Numbered from the stretch's first letter, positions 1 to 11,502 are shown. The stretch: DNA of 64,000 nucleotides from Ahaetulla prasina (GCF_028640845.1 NC_080548.1:16178821-16242820), one strand, 5' to 3'. Notes: generated by a model from the sequence alone, not told the origin. Numbers and translations are program-made.

Positions 1-53
1 GATCAAACACAACCCTGATGTGGCCATCAATGAAACTGAATTTGACACCCCTG
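1..53 (-). mobile_element. MITE-3 fragment cut by the window edge
   Basis: The reverse complement matches the left end of the MITE-3 copies at 19.4 and 52.5 kb (CAGGGGTGTCAAA, then the ATTTCATTGA and CATCAGGGTTGTGTTTGA blocks). Confidence 0.7.
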
Positions 54-366
54 ATGTAGACTGACAGGTGATCTCACACTACACTCAAGATGAATGAGCT
101 GCATATAGAAGAGACCAGTGAAAGCATGGTTCTGTTACCAGATAATCTGCCTCACGATATATCAACAGAAGGGATGGATAAAGGGTGGTGAGAAACTTAT
201 ATAAATTAGGTTCTCCTTATCACACTAAACAGGTTTTCCATCCCAAGCTGGGTGCCCTGAACAGTAGTCATGCTGGCTTGAATTCTGGCAGTTCATTGAC
301 AGATCTGAAGGGCCTCTCAGATCATGAAAACCCTTCATTGCTGTAATACAGTTTCCTTTTCATCTA

Positions 367-615
367 CTGTGTTTCCCCGAAAATAAGACCGGCTCTTATA
401 TTAATTTTTGCTCCAAAAGACGCATTAGGCCTGATTTTCTGGTTAGGTCTTATTTTTGGTGAAATACGGTACTAAATGACTCCATCTGGCTGACAATCTT
501 AACTGGGGCTTATTTTTGGGGGTGGGGTGGGGAGGTAAGGCTTATATTACGAGCATCCTGAAAAATCATGCTAGGACTTATTTTCCGGCTGGGTCTTATT
601 TTCGAGGAAACAGGG
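367..615. mobile_element. TcM-2, Tc1/mariner-like MITE
   Basis: The ends are imperfect inverted repeats (CTGTGTTTCCCCGAAAATA and its complement) flanked by TA on both sides. The interior has further inverted 'aaaataagnc' blocks. It is related to 19,160-19,398. Confidence 0.7.
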
Positions 616-687
616 TATTTAGTGTTGTATGAAACAAGAGGCAGTGGTTCCTAAACCTTGGCTTACAGCTTTGCGTATTGTATAAAC

Positions 688-1206
688 CAGGGGTAGTCAA
701 CCTTTTTATACCTACCGCCCGTTTTTGTATCTCTGTTAGTAGTAGAATTTTCTAACCGCCCACTGGTTCCATAGTAACACGCCATGTATCATCGTCTGTG
801 CATGCCTCTCGCGCATCATGGGTTGGGTTTGGGGGGGGGGCGCCGGCTACCAGCTCTGCTTGTCTGTTACAGCTGGGTGGTGTGGGGGGAGATGTGCGAG
901 CTATTCTGGGATGAGGCTCTTTTGTTTGCAGTTGCACTATAGTGCCATTTAGTTTCACTTAGGTAAGGTGAACTAAATTTATGGACAGGCGATAGAAATG
1001 GTATATTTTCAGAAATTTAAATTGACATGTGGAATTTTATGAAAACCTAATGAAAATGTTTTTAAATAATGCTATGAATTTTTTTAAAAAAATCAATTAA
1101 ATTAAAAAAAAGGAAAGTGCTTCAGTATCAGACAAAACCCCTACCGCCCACCATGAAAACTGGAACGCCCACTAGTGGATGGTAGGGACCAGGTTGACTA
1201 CCACTG
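688..1206. mobile_element. MITE-7, hAT-like element
   Basis: It begins CAGGGGTAGTCAACC and ends GGTTGACTACCACTG. A perfect 8-bp target duplication, GTATAAAC, flanks it (680-687 and 1,207-1,214). No transposase frame is present. Confidence 0.85.
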
Positions 1207-1662
1207 GTATAAACCGTAGCCAACTGTGGTTAATTTAACTCCGTTGAATCAGAACAGGGCTTTGTGCAGTTTTCCCAGGAAGCCACAGTTTGAATGATTT
1301 GCTGAGAGACTGAACTCGGCAATCTGGCTTCTGGATTGGATTTTGAGAATCGGTATTTATGGACTCCTGCCAACTCCCATACCTTGGCAACATGCCTAGA
1401 TCTTTTGTATTTGGCTTCCTAGTCCTGAGCCTCTTGCTACCTGTGGAGACAGGAGCCTCTCCCAGTGGCTTTGAACTCTCCGTACAGAGGACCTTCTACC
1501 ATAAACCATGCCTTGTTATTACCCACAGCTGCACCTTGTAAGGCGCCATCATGGATAGTTGACAAGTTATTGGAGCTTGGTTCACCCAACATGCTAATTC
1601 ACAACCAGAAACTGAACAGTTGGTTCTGAACATTATGGCTTAGTACAGCTTTCTCCTTAATC
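1207..1662. other. Unassigned flanking sequence
   Basis: No repeat family, exon or RNA gene recognised. A 60-codon frame at 1,359-1,541 starts with a hydrophobic stretch but has no supporting signal. Confidence 0.5.
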
Positions 1663-1790
1663 CAGTCTTTCCCAACCTTAACCATTTTAAGAAAGGTGGA
1701 CTTCAACTCCCAGAGTAGCCCCAGCCTGGTTGGGACCTTCTGGGAGTCCAACTCTACCTTTGTTAAAATGGTTAATCTTGGAAAACACTG
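1663..1790. mobile_element. MITE-1-like palindromic element (diverged)
   Basis: It begins CAGTCTTTCCCAACCTT and ends TTGGAAAACACTG, with 'acttcaactcccaga' inside. The flanks ccttaatc/ccctaatt match at 6 of 8 bases. Confidence 0.6.
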
Positions 1791-2338
1791 CCCTAATTCA
1801 CATGCTTTTTGGAAGACATAAATTCTGCTCCCCGTTATGGGCACGTATTTTACTTATTCCGAGTCAATAAAGCTGGTGGTGGTAACCATTTATATGGGTT
1901 GGACTAAGCCAGGGGTCTGCAAACTTGGCTCTTTTAAGACTTGTGGAATTCAAGTCCCAGAGTTCCTCAGCCAGCAAAGCTCACTCTGGTGATACTGCAC
2001 CACATATGAAGCCATGAAATACATTTTACAAATCCCAATAGTGGGTTGAATGTAATGCATTATGCCAAAGCCAAACTACATCTTGCTTAAGCAGAATACT
2101 TCACCCTGACTTTTATTACCGATACGGGGCCGTTATATGGCTGGATTCACATGGCATCCTAAACTCAAACCCCTGCCCCCCAAAATGATGGCTTAAGACT
2201 GCTAGATAACCCGGGCAACTATGACTGCTCATTTGCCTTACACTGACTGACAGAAGCTCTTTTTGAGTTTCAGGCAGGAATTTTCCAGCTCTCCCTGACT
2301 TGTTGTCTCTCTTGGCTCTAGAGGAGAAATCAAGCAAA

Positions 2339-2343
2339 ACAGC

Positions 2344-2375
<32 letters not shown>

Positions 2376-2376
2376 A
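2339..2376. repeat. (AAC)n microsatellite
   Basis: An uninterrupted AAC trinucleotide run. Confidence 0.85.
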
Positions 2377-2430
2377 GGGCTAGAGAGAAGCAGAAGAGAA
2401 TCTGCCTAACAGACTTCTGATATTTTGGAG

Positions 2431-2567
2431 CAGGGGTCTCCAACCTTGGCAACTTTTAAGCCTGGAGGACTTCAACTCCCAGAATCCCTCAGCCAGCAAA
2501 GCTGGCTGGGTGATTCTAGGAGTTGAAGTCCTCCAGGCTTAAAAGTTGCCAAGGTTGGAGACCCCTG
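2431..2567. mobile_element. MITE-1, palindromic hAT-like element
   Basis: Two arms of about 60 bp are nearly perfect reverse complements, from CAGGGGTCTCCAACC to GGTTGGAGACCCCTG. Target duplication ttttggag/ttctggag (7 of 8). Confidence 0.85.
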
Positions 2568-3088
2568 TTCTGGAGCACGCATGTGTACCTCTGCATCTTT
2601 GCGATCACCAGAGCCACGAGTTAAGCACAATCGGTATGTAAAAATAACTCCAAGTAAGTTCCTAACTGGAAAATAATAAAGATGGATCCTTTATTAGACC
2701 TGGTGAGAGATTTTGTGGTATAAATAGGTTTAGAGCTACAGGCAAGAGGAAGGGCAAACTTTGCAGAGCCCACGCACTGGTGGCCTTTGCAGCACAAATA
2801 TGAGTGCTTTCTAGATGTCTGGAGAAAATTACAGAAGCCTTGAAAGGAAAGGGAATACCAGCTGTGGGCTGTAAGGTTCCAGTTTTTCTCAAGGTCCTTC
2901 CTGTTAAAATTCTGAGGATCTCTTAGCTTCCCATTAGGTAGGCAGAGGCAGGGAAAGATGGAATGAGGGATGAAGATAAGCGGTCAAGACGACTACAGCC
3001 CAGTCTTCTCTGACCTGTGCGACTCTCACATCTTCCTCCTGCAATCTGAATCTCAACACCTCTCGGTGCTAACCAATATGGCCAAAAG

Positions 3089-3455
3089 CAGTGGTGAAAT
3101 CCAATTTTTTTTAAACTATCGGTTCTGTGGGCGTGGCTTGGTGGGCGTGGCAGGGGAAGGATATTGCAAAATCTCCATTCCCTCCCCACTCCTGGGGGAG
3201 GGATATTGCAAAATCTCCATTCCCACCACACTCATGGGGGAAGGATATTGCAAAATCTCCATTCCCACCCCACTCCTGGGGGAAGGATACTGCAAAATCC
3301 CCATTCCCTCCCAACTCCTGGGAGAAACATATTGCAAAATCCCCATTCCCTCCCCATTCTGGGGCCAGCCAGAGGTGGTATTTGCCGGTTCTCCGAACTG
3401 CTCAAAATTTCGGCTACCGGTTCTCCAGAACCTGTCAGAACGTGCTAGATTGAAG
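3089..3455 (-). mobile_element. MITE-2 with five 42-bp internal repeats
   Basis: It starts CAGTGGTGAAATCCAA and carries the MITE-2 landmarks (gtgggcgtgg, cggttctcc, ccagaggtggtatttgcc). Its far end is diverged. Strand is given relative to the CAGGGGTGAAATCCAGC form. Confidence 0.75.
3159..3368. repeat. 42-bp minisatellite, five units, inside MITE-2
   Basis: Units begin ggatattgcaaaatctcc at 3,159, 3,201, 3,243, 3,285 and 3,327. Because 42 is a multiple of three, every frame repeats 14 residues, which makes several misleading open frames. Confidence 0.9.
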
Positions 3456-4356
3456 GCAAATGGCTCACAGATTTGCCCAAGACAAAAGATATCCTGTGCA
3501 AAAAAGATACCCAGTCTGCCCGGGAGAACTGGCCTGAATTCTCTCTGTGACTTGCTAATTCTGTTGCCTTAACAGAAGATGCAAATTAAATGAGGAACAC
3601 ATTTGCTTATTTACTGCCACGAGGGACCACAGATCTTATGCAAGATACCAAATCCCTCGCTCCGTGACCACCAGGAATCTGAGTCAGCAGCCTCTCCTCT
3701 GGCCTTTTGAGATTTCACTAGGCAGTGATCAGCCCACATACTTCCAGACAAATGTTTGTAGCCTTGAGGGATGTGCAAACTTGGTTCTTTTAAAAAAAAA
3801 AAAAGTGGGGGAAAGAAATTTTCCAGAAGCTGAATTCTGGGAAAAAGCCATCGCTCATCAGCGGAAACATGCTTTGCATTCAGACAGTCCTTGGTTTTCT
3901 TGTCCTTGCCATCTCCATCCAGAGAAGGCTGAAAGAGAGAGACACACAGTGCTGCTAGGAAGCGCTGTTAAAGCTGCAGTGGCAGAGCAAAGTGAGCTCC
4001 AAGGACGGCCCAGGCAAGTTGGCTTTCTTTGTGGCAACACCTTTCCATCTGGGGCTTTTTCCCCCCAAGGGTGGGCGGGAATCTGGGTTCACCTGAAAAC
4101 TGATTGGGGCCAGAGAGGTGAAGTGCACACCAGATTCGATAGCAAGGGCTGAATTCAGCAGCACAGCAGACATCTAGCAAAGGCAGGGAGTGCCAGGTAC
4201 ATCTGACGAAAGGATCATTAATCAACGATGAGAAGACTTTAACAGAAAGGAAGAAGTAGGGCTGTTAACAGAATGCTCTCTCTCTCTTTCTCTCAGGGGT
4301 GCACACAGGCAATCTTGGGCAAGCTGAACCCAATATATCTTCTTATTCAGAACAAG

Positions 4357-4640
4357 CAGTGGTGGGTTTTATATTTTTTTACTACCGGTTCTGTGGGTGT
4401 GGCATGGTGGGCGTGGTGTGGCTTGGTGGGCGTGGCAGAGGAAGGATACTGTAAAATCTCAATTCCCTCCCCAATCCAGGGGAAGGATACTGCAAATTCC
4501 CCATTTCCTCCCGATCAGCTGGGACTCGGGAGGCAGAGAATAGATGGAGGCGGGGCCAGTCAGAATTTTTACTACCAGTTCTCCGAACTACTCAAAATTT
4601 CCGCTACCGGTTCTCCAGAACTGGTCAGGACCTGCCGAAA
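4357..4640 (-). mobile_element. MITE-2 copy
   Basis: It starts CAGTGGTGGGTTTTATA, then gtgggcgtgg, two diverged 42-bp-type units and ggttctccagaactggtcagg. The right terminus is diverged. Confidence 0.65.
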
Positions 4641-5980
4641 CTGACTTCTGAGAACAAGGTAGCATCATGAACTCAGTAGGTTATGGTTACCAGGAGTTGT
4701 TCATTCATCAATTAAGTGCCTTTGTCTCCTGCTTCTCATGATCCAAAATCCCAAAGCGCTTTCTTCATAGCATCTCTCCAGCATGAAAACCGAGCCAAGA
4801 CCATGAAGAACCAGTAAAAATTAGAATAAACCCATCCCATTAATATATAAGTATCAAGGGGAGACCTACGGACAAAGAGGAGTTTTGCTTTTTTTAAAGA
4901 TGCCTAAAATGCATCAACGCTAAGGCCCCAAAACACACTTCCTCTTGAGCCCACCCAGCATTAAACATTAAATGATTTCCCCAACGTTTGTCATCCTTCC
5001 CTCTTTGCGTTTCCTTTTAGCATGTTGTCGGTTTTTAAAGCACAGCTATTGGGGATTCATTCCAGGGGCCAGAAGCTAAGCATTATTAGAGCACCTGCTG
5101 GCTGGCCTCACGCTTTGGGGGATGCTAGACTACATCCTTCCTGCATTCCCCCAGAGGGGGTGGGATTCGCTCGGAGTGCTAGTGCCACACAGCTGGAGGG
5201 CCCCACCTCAGTACATCTGCATTAAAGAAGTACCCAAGCTGATCTGGCTCCTTCCCTCCCTCCCTCCCTCCTTCCCTCCTTTCCCCGTGAATGGATTTAA
5301 ATGAGCATTTAATGTGACTTTAATATGGCTGTTTCAGTATGCTAATCCATTATCGATTGATTGTTAAAAAAAGAGAGAAGCTCCTTCTCCGAAATGGAAC
5401 AAGCCGGTGAGAAACAAACCTGGCATGCAATTAGTGCCAAATTACCCAGCCCCTGATGGCTTTGAGTACATCCTGATTAAAGCTAAAAAACACAGGAGGA
5501 AAGGGGACAAAATCCAGACAGGCATCTGCACTCCAGGAAAAAAGGCCTTCTGATGGTGGGGGGGAAAGGGGGGAAGAGAGGGGGAGGGTGTGTGTATGCA
5601 CATGGTGGAACAACCTAATCAAGAGGATTAAAGGCACAGGTGCATACTTCGGTATAGTGCAGCCAGAAAACTCACAGGCACAAACAATGAAACAAGGACA
5701 AGGTCTGCAGAGCTGAGTGGAGCAGGAATTCAGAGTGACTAGAGAGGTTGGAAGAGAACAAAAGACGCTATCAATTTGCTGGGAGGGATATAAATACATC
5801 TGCATGGTGCTCTCCTGATCCAGCAAGCCTGGGGGGGGGAACAGCAGGATTGGAGTTAAGCATCCATTAGACACATCTAGCATGACCAAGAGCCAAAGGT
5901 CACACCACGCAGCAATAGCATCTGGAAGACCAGTTTCCCCACTTTTAGGGAACCGAGTTTAGCCCAAAGTTCGTATAGGG
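4641..5980. other. Unassigned flanking sequence
   Basis: No exon or TE recognised. It contains a short (TCCC)n tract (about 5,250-5,282) and G-rich runs (5,558-5,590). Confidence 0.5.
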
Positions 5981-6484
5981 CGACCAATTTTGGTCACCAT
6001 ACTACGAAAAAGATGTTGAGGCTTTGGGGAAAAAAATTCAGAGAAGAGCAACTAAGATGATCAAAGGCCTGGAGATTAAACCATATGAAGAACGGCTACA
6101 GGTTTGCAGTCTAGTCTAAGGAAGAGAGGAATTAGAGGTGACATGATAGCAGCATTCCAGTATTTGAGGGGCTGCCACAAAGAAGAGGGTGGGTGGGTGT
6201 CAAATTATTCTCCAAAGCACCAGAGGGCAGGACAAGAAACAATGGTTGGAAACTGATCAAAGAGAGAAGCAACCTGGAATTAAAGGAGAAACTTCCAAAC
6301 AATGAGGATCATTAACCAGTGGAACAGCTTGCCTCCAGAAATCATGGGCACCCCATCACTAGAGGTTTTTAAGAAGAGCCTAGAGAGACACTTATCTGAA
6401 ATGGTACAGGTTCTTCTGCTTGAACAGGGGGGCTGGACTAGATGACCTATGAGGTCCCTTCCAGCTCATTCATTCTATTCTATT
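5981..6484 (+). mobile_element. CR1/L3-like LINE 3' end
   Basis: Translated pieces match the end of CR1-clade reverse transcriptase ORFs (KGLEIKPYEERLQ, RGDMIAAFQYLRGCHKEE, WNSLPPEIMGTPSLEVF), with frameshifts. The tail 'ggctggactagatgacctatgaggtccc' is typical of CR1 3' ends. 5'-truncated and dead. Confidence 0.85.
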
Positions 6485-6953
6485 CAAGTGGAGGTTCTGA
6501 AGGAGTCGAAGGATAGACCACAGGTGGTCCTTCAACCATCTCAACTAGGGCAACTGAGGAGGAAGGAAAACGGAGTTTCCCAATCAGCAATAATCCCTGC
6601 AGCAAAGAAATATCTTCAGGACTCAGTGAATTGGAGGCTCATCCAGACAGGCATCAATTAGCTCTACCGAAACTTTGATCTGGGTCTTGATGCTGCATCT
6701 GGAATTGCAACACGCCCTCTCTGTTTTGTGGGATTAACTGCGCTGCTTTGATACACACATTCCGTTCAGTTCTTTCCATGTTGTTTATTCACAGGATTTG
6801 TATGCTGCCCAACACTCAAGGTTGTTTCCAGGAAGTTTACAGTAAAAAAAGAAAGGAAAAAACCCCACCCCAAATTAAAGAAGATTCAAGCAGATGATTT
6901 TGGTTTGGTTCCCTTATTGGACTAAAAGAGATCAGAACCAGCTGAATATACTG

Positions 6954-6980
6954 TATGTATATATATATATATATATATTT
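6954..6980. repeat. (AT)n microsatellite
   Basis: gtatgt then an AT run. Confidence 0.85.
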
Positions 6981-7094
6981 ACTGCTCAGCCAAATCCAAG
7001 CAAACCACAATGTTTAAGGAAACATGTGAAAACAGCTTAAAGCAAAACAAGGATACTCAAAAGCACCTTGGAAGGGATTCCTCAGTTATTTATT

Positions 7095-7400
7095 CAAATA
7101 ATAATAATAATAGTAATGATGATGATGATGATGTCATCAGGGCACTTGGTACCTTGTCCAAGAATTTTATAAGATACATCAACAAATTGCAGCTTCCTGC
7201 AATAACACCAGCAGAACTGCAAAAAACTGAGCTACTTGGAACATCACACATCTTAAGAAGGTACTTGGTTGATACCTAGGACGCTGGCAGCAACCCGTAT
7301 CAACCATTAGCACCAGTCAATGATATTTGTGATGCCTTTTTGAATGTTCAGTTGACTTGAGTTTCATGTTTAATGAATAAAATAATAATAATAATAACAA
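7095..7400 (+). mobile_element. LINE 3' end, possibly R4/RLE-type
   Basis: The frame ends KTELLGTSHILRRYLVDT and is followed by a ~120-bp 3'UTR and an (AAT)n tail. I recall similar '..LLGTA.ILRK.L' endings in R2/R4-type LINEs, so the clade is tentative. An inverted copy lies at 8,500-8,775. Confidence 0.5.
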
Positions 7401-8499
7401 TGCTCAAAGTAGTGGACACCTATAAGTAAAACCCAAATCTATCACGAAAACATAGATTTAAAAACAACAACTAAACAATCGTTTGCAATCATTTTTATGA
7501 TTATTTATTGGGTGTCCAGTGGGACTGAAGACAGTGTAAATCAGGTCTTTAATCCTCCTAGCATCATTGAACATATATACCTTAGGCCAAGTCTAGAAGG
7601 TCCATGGACTGCTTTGGCCAACATTCAAGGCAGTGCACATGTCATAGAAAGTCATAAAACAGGACCCCTGAAAAAGGAACAATAGGTGCCAGAATCATTA
7701 CATGAACAAGATTTATTTGTGTGGGGGGGGGGGCAAAGGAAGCAGGTGCTTCCATTCATATTAACATTGGCCTATACAAACCTCCCTACTTTTTGCTGAC
7801 AATAATCTACACAACCTAGGGCAATTTTTTGAGTGGGAGGATATTTCTGTGGTAGAGCATCCTGTTTGCTTTGCAAAATATTCTAAGTTTAATGCAACAG
7901 CGTCTTCAGGTAGATTTGGAAAAGCTACTTCTGAAACTTTGGAGAGCCATTGGCGTTCAGAAACTTTGTGTCGCATGCTAAGCCAAGATTTTAGTTCAAC
8001 AGCGCTTTCTTGAATAAACCTCAGATGATGATCTGGTTAACCCATAAGCCATTTGATTTTACAAATTGACAGGCATTGGGCTCACTCAACAGATCAAGCC
8101 TACCATGAAAAAACAAACAAAAAACCTACTTAGCGCAATGTGTGAATCCAGCTGGTGTGCAGTTTGACATAGCACGGCAGCTTGCTCCATTTCCTTTCCA
8201 AGTTCTGGGTGCAGAAGCTGGCTAGTGCATCATGGGAGCTGGGAGGGGACCAGGAATGGAACGGCTGCTCCCACAGTGATCCATGGAAACAAAGAGTGGT
8301 TTGATCACTTGATGGCAAAATACATGATGACTGACACCAAAGTGGTTGTCTTAATTCCTTGTGCAATTGATGCATAACCGAGAGAATGAGTTTGTCTATA
8401 AAGCAGGCAGGAGTGTCTGGTTTTTTTCCCAATAGCACAAGGCAAAAAGGAACATTTCAGTAATAAAGCTATGAGCAGCCGGTGCATCAATCAACAAGT
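7401..8499. other. Unassigned sequence between the two inverted LINE ends
   Basis: No exon or repeat family recognised. A 102-codon minus frame at 8,130-8,438 lacks supporting features. Confidence 0.4.
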
Positions 8500-8713
8500 T
8501 CCTAGATTATTATTATTATTTACTTTATTCATGAAACATGAAACTCAGTCAACTGAACATTCAAAAAGGCATCACAAATACCATTGACTGGTATGGTTGA
8601 TATGGGTTGCTGCCAGTGTCCTAGGTATCAACCAAGTACCTTCTTAAGATGTACGATGTTATAAGTAGTGCAGCTTTTTGCAGTTCTGCTGGTGTTATTG
8701 CAGGAAGTTGTTG

Positions 8714-8769
<56 letters not shown>

Positions 8770-8775
8770 TTGCAA
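8500..8775 (-). mobile_element. LINE 3' end, inverted copy of the 7.1-kb element
   Basis: The reverse complement aligns closely to 7,170-7,400, including 'cttaagaaggtacttggttgatacctagga'-type sequence and the 3'UTR. It is bordered by a 60-bp (TTA)n run at 8,708-8,770. Confidence 0.55.
8708..8770. repeat. (TTA)n microsatellite
   Basis: About 20 TTA units at the 5' side of the inverted LINE copy. Confidence 0.9.
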
Positions 8776-9071
8776 CGTTGGAGTTTTTAAAGTGCTTCAC
8801 AGCAGTTTTGCTCAGAGGTTACGAGAGCATCTATCAACAAGTTTCTAGTCCTTTTAGCAGAGGCGATAGGAAGAACAGGTAGCACAGGGAAGTGGCCAAC
8901 CGCAAAAGACAAATCAACCACCTGCCCACCTTGGAATGGGAAATGATGCTGAGGAAAGAGCAAGGAGGGCTGGAGTCACAAAATTACTTACTGGGAGAAG
9001 GTGGTCTCCGAGATAGATTCATAGACTTGTAAAATCTTCTGGGCTCCCCAAAGAAATTAAGCAACAAAGTT

Positions 9072-9092
<21 letters not shown>

Positions 9093-9102
<10 letters not shown>

Positions 9103-10385
9103 GTAAAGGAAAAAAAAAAAGGCAAACCAAGCAACCAACCACTGGGAAGAAAAAAAAAAAGAATTAAAGAAATCTGCAAAAAAATAAAATAAATAAAAGG
9201 CGGGAGATATAAGGGAAAGGAGGAAGAGATGACGAAGGAAGAGAATGCCCAGTCTTCAGTCTTCCTTGATGAGTTTTCATTGGCGTTCAGAGATCACAAC
9301 AGTTTTCCCTCCCCAACACCTTCCGTCCCACCATTTAAAAATAAAAAATAAAAAAGCAAAAATGAATGTCCCCTTCGCTCTGGCAGTCCTTGGTTTCTGT
9401 CCGTTGCTTTCTGGAGTGCTTCTCGCCTGGATGCTGCAGGTGGGTGGGTGGATGGGTGGGTGGGAGGCATGGCAGCCTCCACTTGGCCACTTGACTTAGG
9501 CATCTGCAAGGATTTTCAATTGTCTTTTTGCTGGGCTGTTGGTTGAGAGAGCTCCTGACAGTCTGCTTCAAAAACCGCCCCCCCCCTTCCTGGTGCCATT
9601 ATCAAAGCAAGCAAGTTTATTGATTTTTTTTCATCATATTTTCTTTTTTCCCCTCTTTCCGTCTTTGTTTTTAAAGAGAGGGGTGGGTGTTCGCCTCTGT
9701 CTCCCTTCCCCTCCTTCTTCTCTTTCTTTTTCTCTTTTCTTTTTTTTGTAAAGGAAAAAAAAAAAGGCAAACCAAGCAAGCAACCACTGGGAAGAAAAAA
9801 AAAAAAGAATTAACGAAATCTGCAAAAAAATAAAATAAATAAAAGGCGGGAGATATAAGGGAAAGGAGGAAGAGATGACGAAGGAAGAGAATGCCCAGTC
9901 TTCAGTCTTCCTTGATGAGTTTTCATTGGCGTTCAGAGATCACAACAGTTTTCCCTCCCCAACACCTTCCGTCCCACCATTTAAAAATAAAAAATAAAAA
10001 AGCAAAAATGAATGTCCCCTTCGCTCTGGCAGTCCTTGGTTTCTGTCCGTTGCTTTCTGGAGTGCTTCTCGCTTGGATGCTGCAGGTGGGTGGGTGGATG
10101 GGTGGGAGGCATGGCAGCCTCCACTTGGCCACTTGACTTAGGCATCTGCAAGGATTTTCAATTGTCTTTTTGCTGGGCTGTTGGTTGAGAGAGCTCCTGA
10201 CAGTCTGCTTCAAAAACTGCCCCCCCCCCTTCCTGGTGCCATTATCAAAGAAAGCAAGTTTATTGATTTTTTTTCATCATATTTTCTTTTTTTTCCCCCT
10301 TTCCGTCTTTGTTTTTAAAGAGAGGGGTGGGTGTTCGCCTCTGTCTCCCTTCCCCTCCTTCTTCTCTTTCTTTTTCTCTTTTCTT
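9093..10385. repeat. Tandem duplication, unit about 646 bp
   Basis: The blocks 9,093-9,738 and 9,739-10,385 are near-identical direct copies. For example, 9,245 and 9,891 begin the same sequence, an offset of 646. Differences are a few substitutions, a 4-bp loss in a gtgg repeat and a 1-bp change in a C run, which shift the offset to 643 near the AATAAA. Breakpoints lie in T/C-rich tracts. The unit carries the last ~145 bp of the predicted AHDC1 3' exon, its poly(A) signal and about 500 bp of downstream flank. Confidence 0.9.
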
Positions 10386-10585
10386 TTTTGTTTTTTTTGT
10401 TTTCTTAGAAAAAAAAAGCAAATGAACCAACCAAAAAAAACGAGCGAACAAACAAGAAGATTTTTTTTGTCCTACATATGTGCGTGTGTGTGTGTGCGTG
10501 TGTGGTGGGGTTTTGTTTTGTTTTGGATTTCCATTAAATACAGAACTTGAAAAGTGTTCCAGAGAAAAGTGCTGCTAAAGTAGCT
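10240..10585 (-). other. AHDC1: Predicted AHDC1 non-coding 3' terminal exon
   Basis: On the minus strand a long CT tract followed by caatctctttcag ends at 10,586 and makes a strong acceptor. The exon would begin AGCTACTTTAGCAGC and run to a polyadenylation signal AATAAA at 10,264-10,259, with cleavage near 10,240. The matching donor is AGG|GTAGGT at 21,003, 42 nt past the AHDC1 stop. As I recall, the human gene also has its ORF in one exon followed by a non-coding 3' exon, which supports this layout. The exact 3' end is approximate. No RNA data are available. Confidence 0.5.
10259..10264 (-). terminator. AHDC1: Polyadenylation signal AATAAA (AHDC1 3' end candidate)
   Basis: AATAAA on the minus strand, preceded by A-rich sequence and followed by the flank GCTTTCTTTGATAATGG. 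It is duplicated at 9,616-9,621 by the local tandem duplication. Confidence 0.45.
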
Positions 10586-10598
10586 CTGAAAGAGATTG

Positions 10599-10623
10599 AG
10601 AGAGAGAGAGAGAGAGAAAGAGA
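10599..10623. repeat. GA/CT microsatellite
   Basis: A run of GA dinucleotides on the plus strand. On the minus strand it is the pyrimidine tract of the predicted 3'-exon acceptor. Confidence 0.8.
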
Positions 10624-10933
10624 GAAGGGAGGGGAGGAAAAAAACAGAAAGAAACATTGATCAAAACACAGCCCACTCTTGGCAGGGCTCAAGTATTCAT
10701 TTTGGTGCATGGAACCCAAGAGGCTCATTGTCTTTTTGTCTAACAAAACCTTTCTCTGGAATCTACAATTTAAGAAACCCGGTAAAAAGCACCTACTAAA
10801 TATTTCGATGCTTATTTAGGCTTTCCTTTATTTATTTATTTTTTTAGGATAGAAGATGGCTGGTTCGCCGTTCATGCCTATCGGTATTTTTTTTTTTTCC
10901 TTGAACACTCATTGGCATTGCTTAATTTTAATC

Positions 10934-11052
10934 AAGGACCGGTTTGCCTGAACCGGATAGAACCAACTGAATACCACCAGTCGCCCCCGCGGGCCAGATC
11001 TAAGCACTCCGCAGGCTGGATCCGGCCCCCAGGCCTTGAGTTTGACACCCAT
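10934..11052. mobile_element. Fused MITE-4 and MITE-3 right-end fragments
   Basis: 10,934-10,978 resembles the MITE-4 right end (tgcctgaaccggatagaacc, gaataccacc). 10,983-11,052 is the MITE-3 right end (cgggccagatctaag, ccttgagtttgacaccc). Confidence 0.55.
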
Positions 11053-11241
11053 GGTCTAACACACAATTGTTTTGGTTGTTAAATGTGCAGACATTTTCTT
11101 TTTAAAGCTGTGTGCATCTGTGTGAACCCACAAGACAGGAACATGAGAGAAGTATTGGGGGGGGGGGATGAGACAAAAAAAACCCACTGGACAGAGCTTG
11201 GGTTGCTGCTAATTTGACTTTTTTTTTTTGAACACACCCTT

Positions 11242-11500
11242 GGGCCTCTGGTGGCTCAGACTGCTAAGACAGTCTGTTATTAACAGCAGCTGCCTGCAAT
11301 TACTGCAGGTTCTAGTCCCACCAGGCCCAAGGTTGACTCAGCCTTCCATCCTTTATAAGGTAGGTAAAATGAGGACCCGGATTGTTGGGGGCAATAAGTT
11401 GACTTTGTATATAATATACAAATGGATGAAGACTATTGCTTGACATAGTGTAAGCCGCCCTGAGTCTTTGGAGAAGGGCGGGATATAAATGCAAATTTTC
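11242..11500 (+). mobile_element. SINE-1, first copy of a tandem pair
   Basis: The tRNA-like head is GGGCCTCTGGTGGCTCAG and ggttctagtcccacc is the B-box-like block. The body is 'caaggttgactcagccttcc' and the 3' end 'gccgccctgagtctttggag..gggatataaat'. Confidence 0.85.
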
Positions 11501-11502
11501 TA

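Noticed and set aside
3159..3368. CRISPR-like array
   Set aside because: Contiguous 42-bp minisatellite with no spacers, in vertebrate DNA.
2970..3572. 200-codon plus frame and overlapping frames on both strands
   Set aside because: Created by a 42-bp tandem repeat inside MITE-2; the period is a multiple of three.
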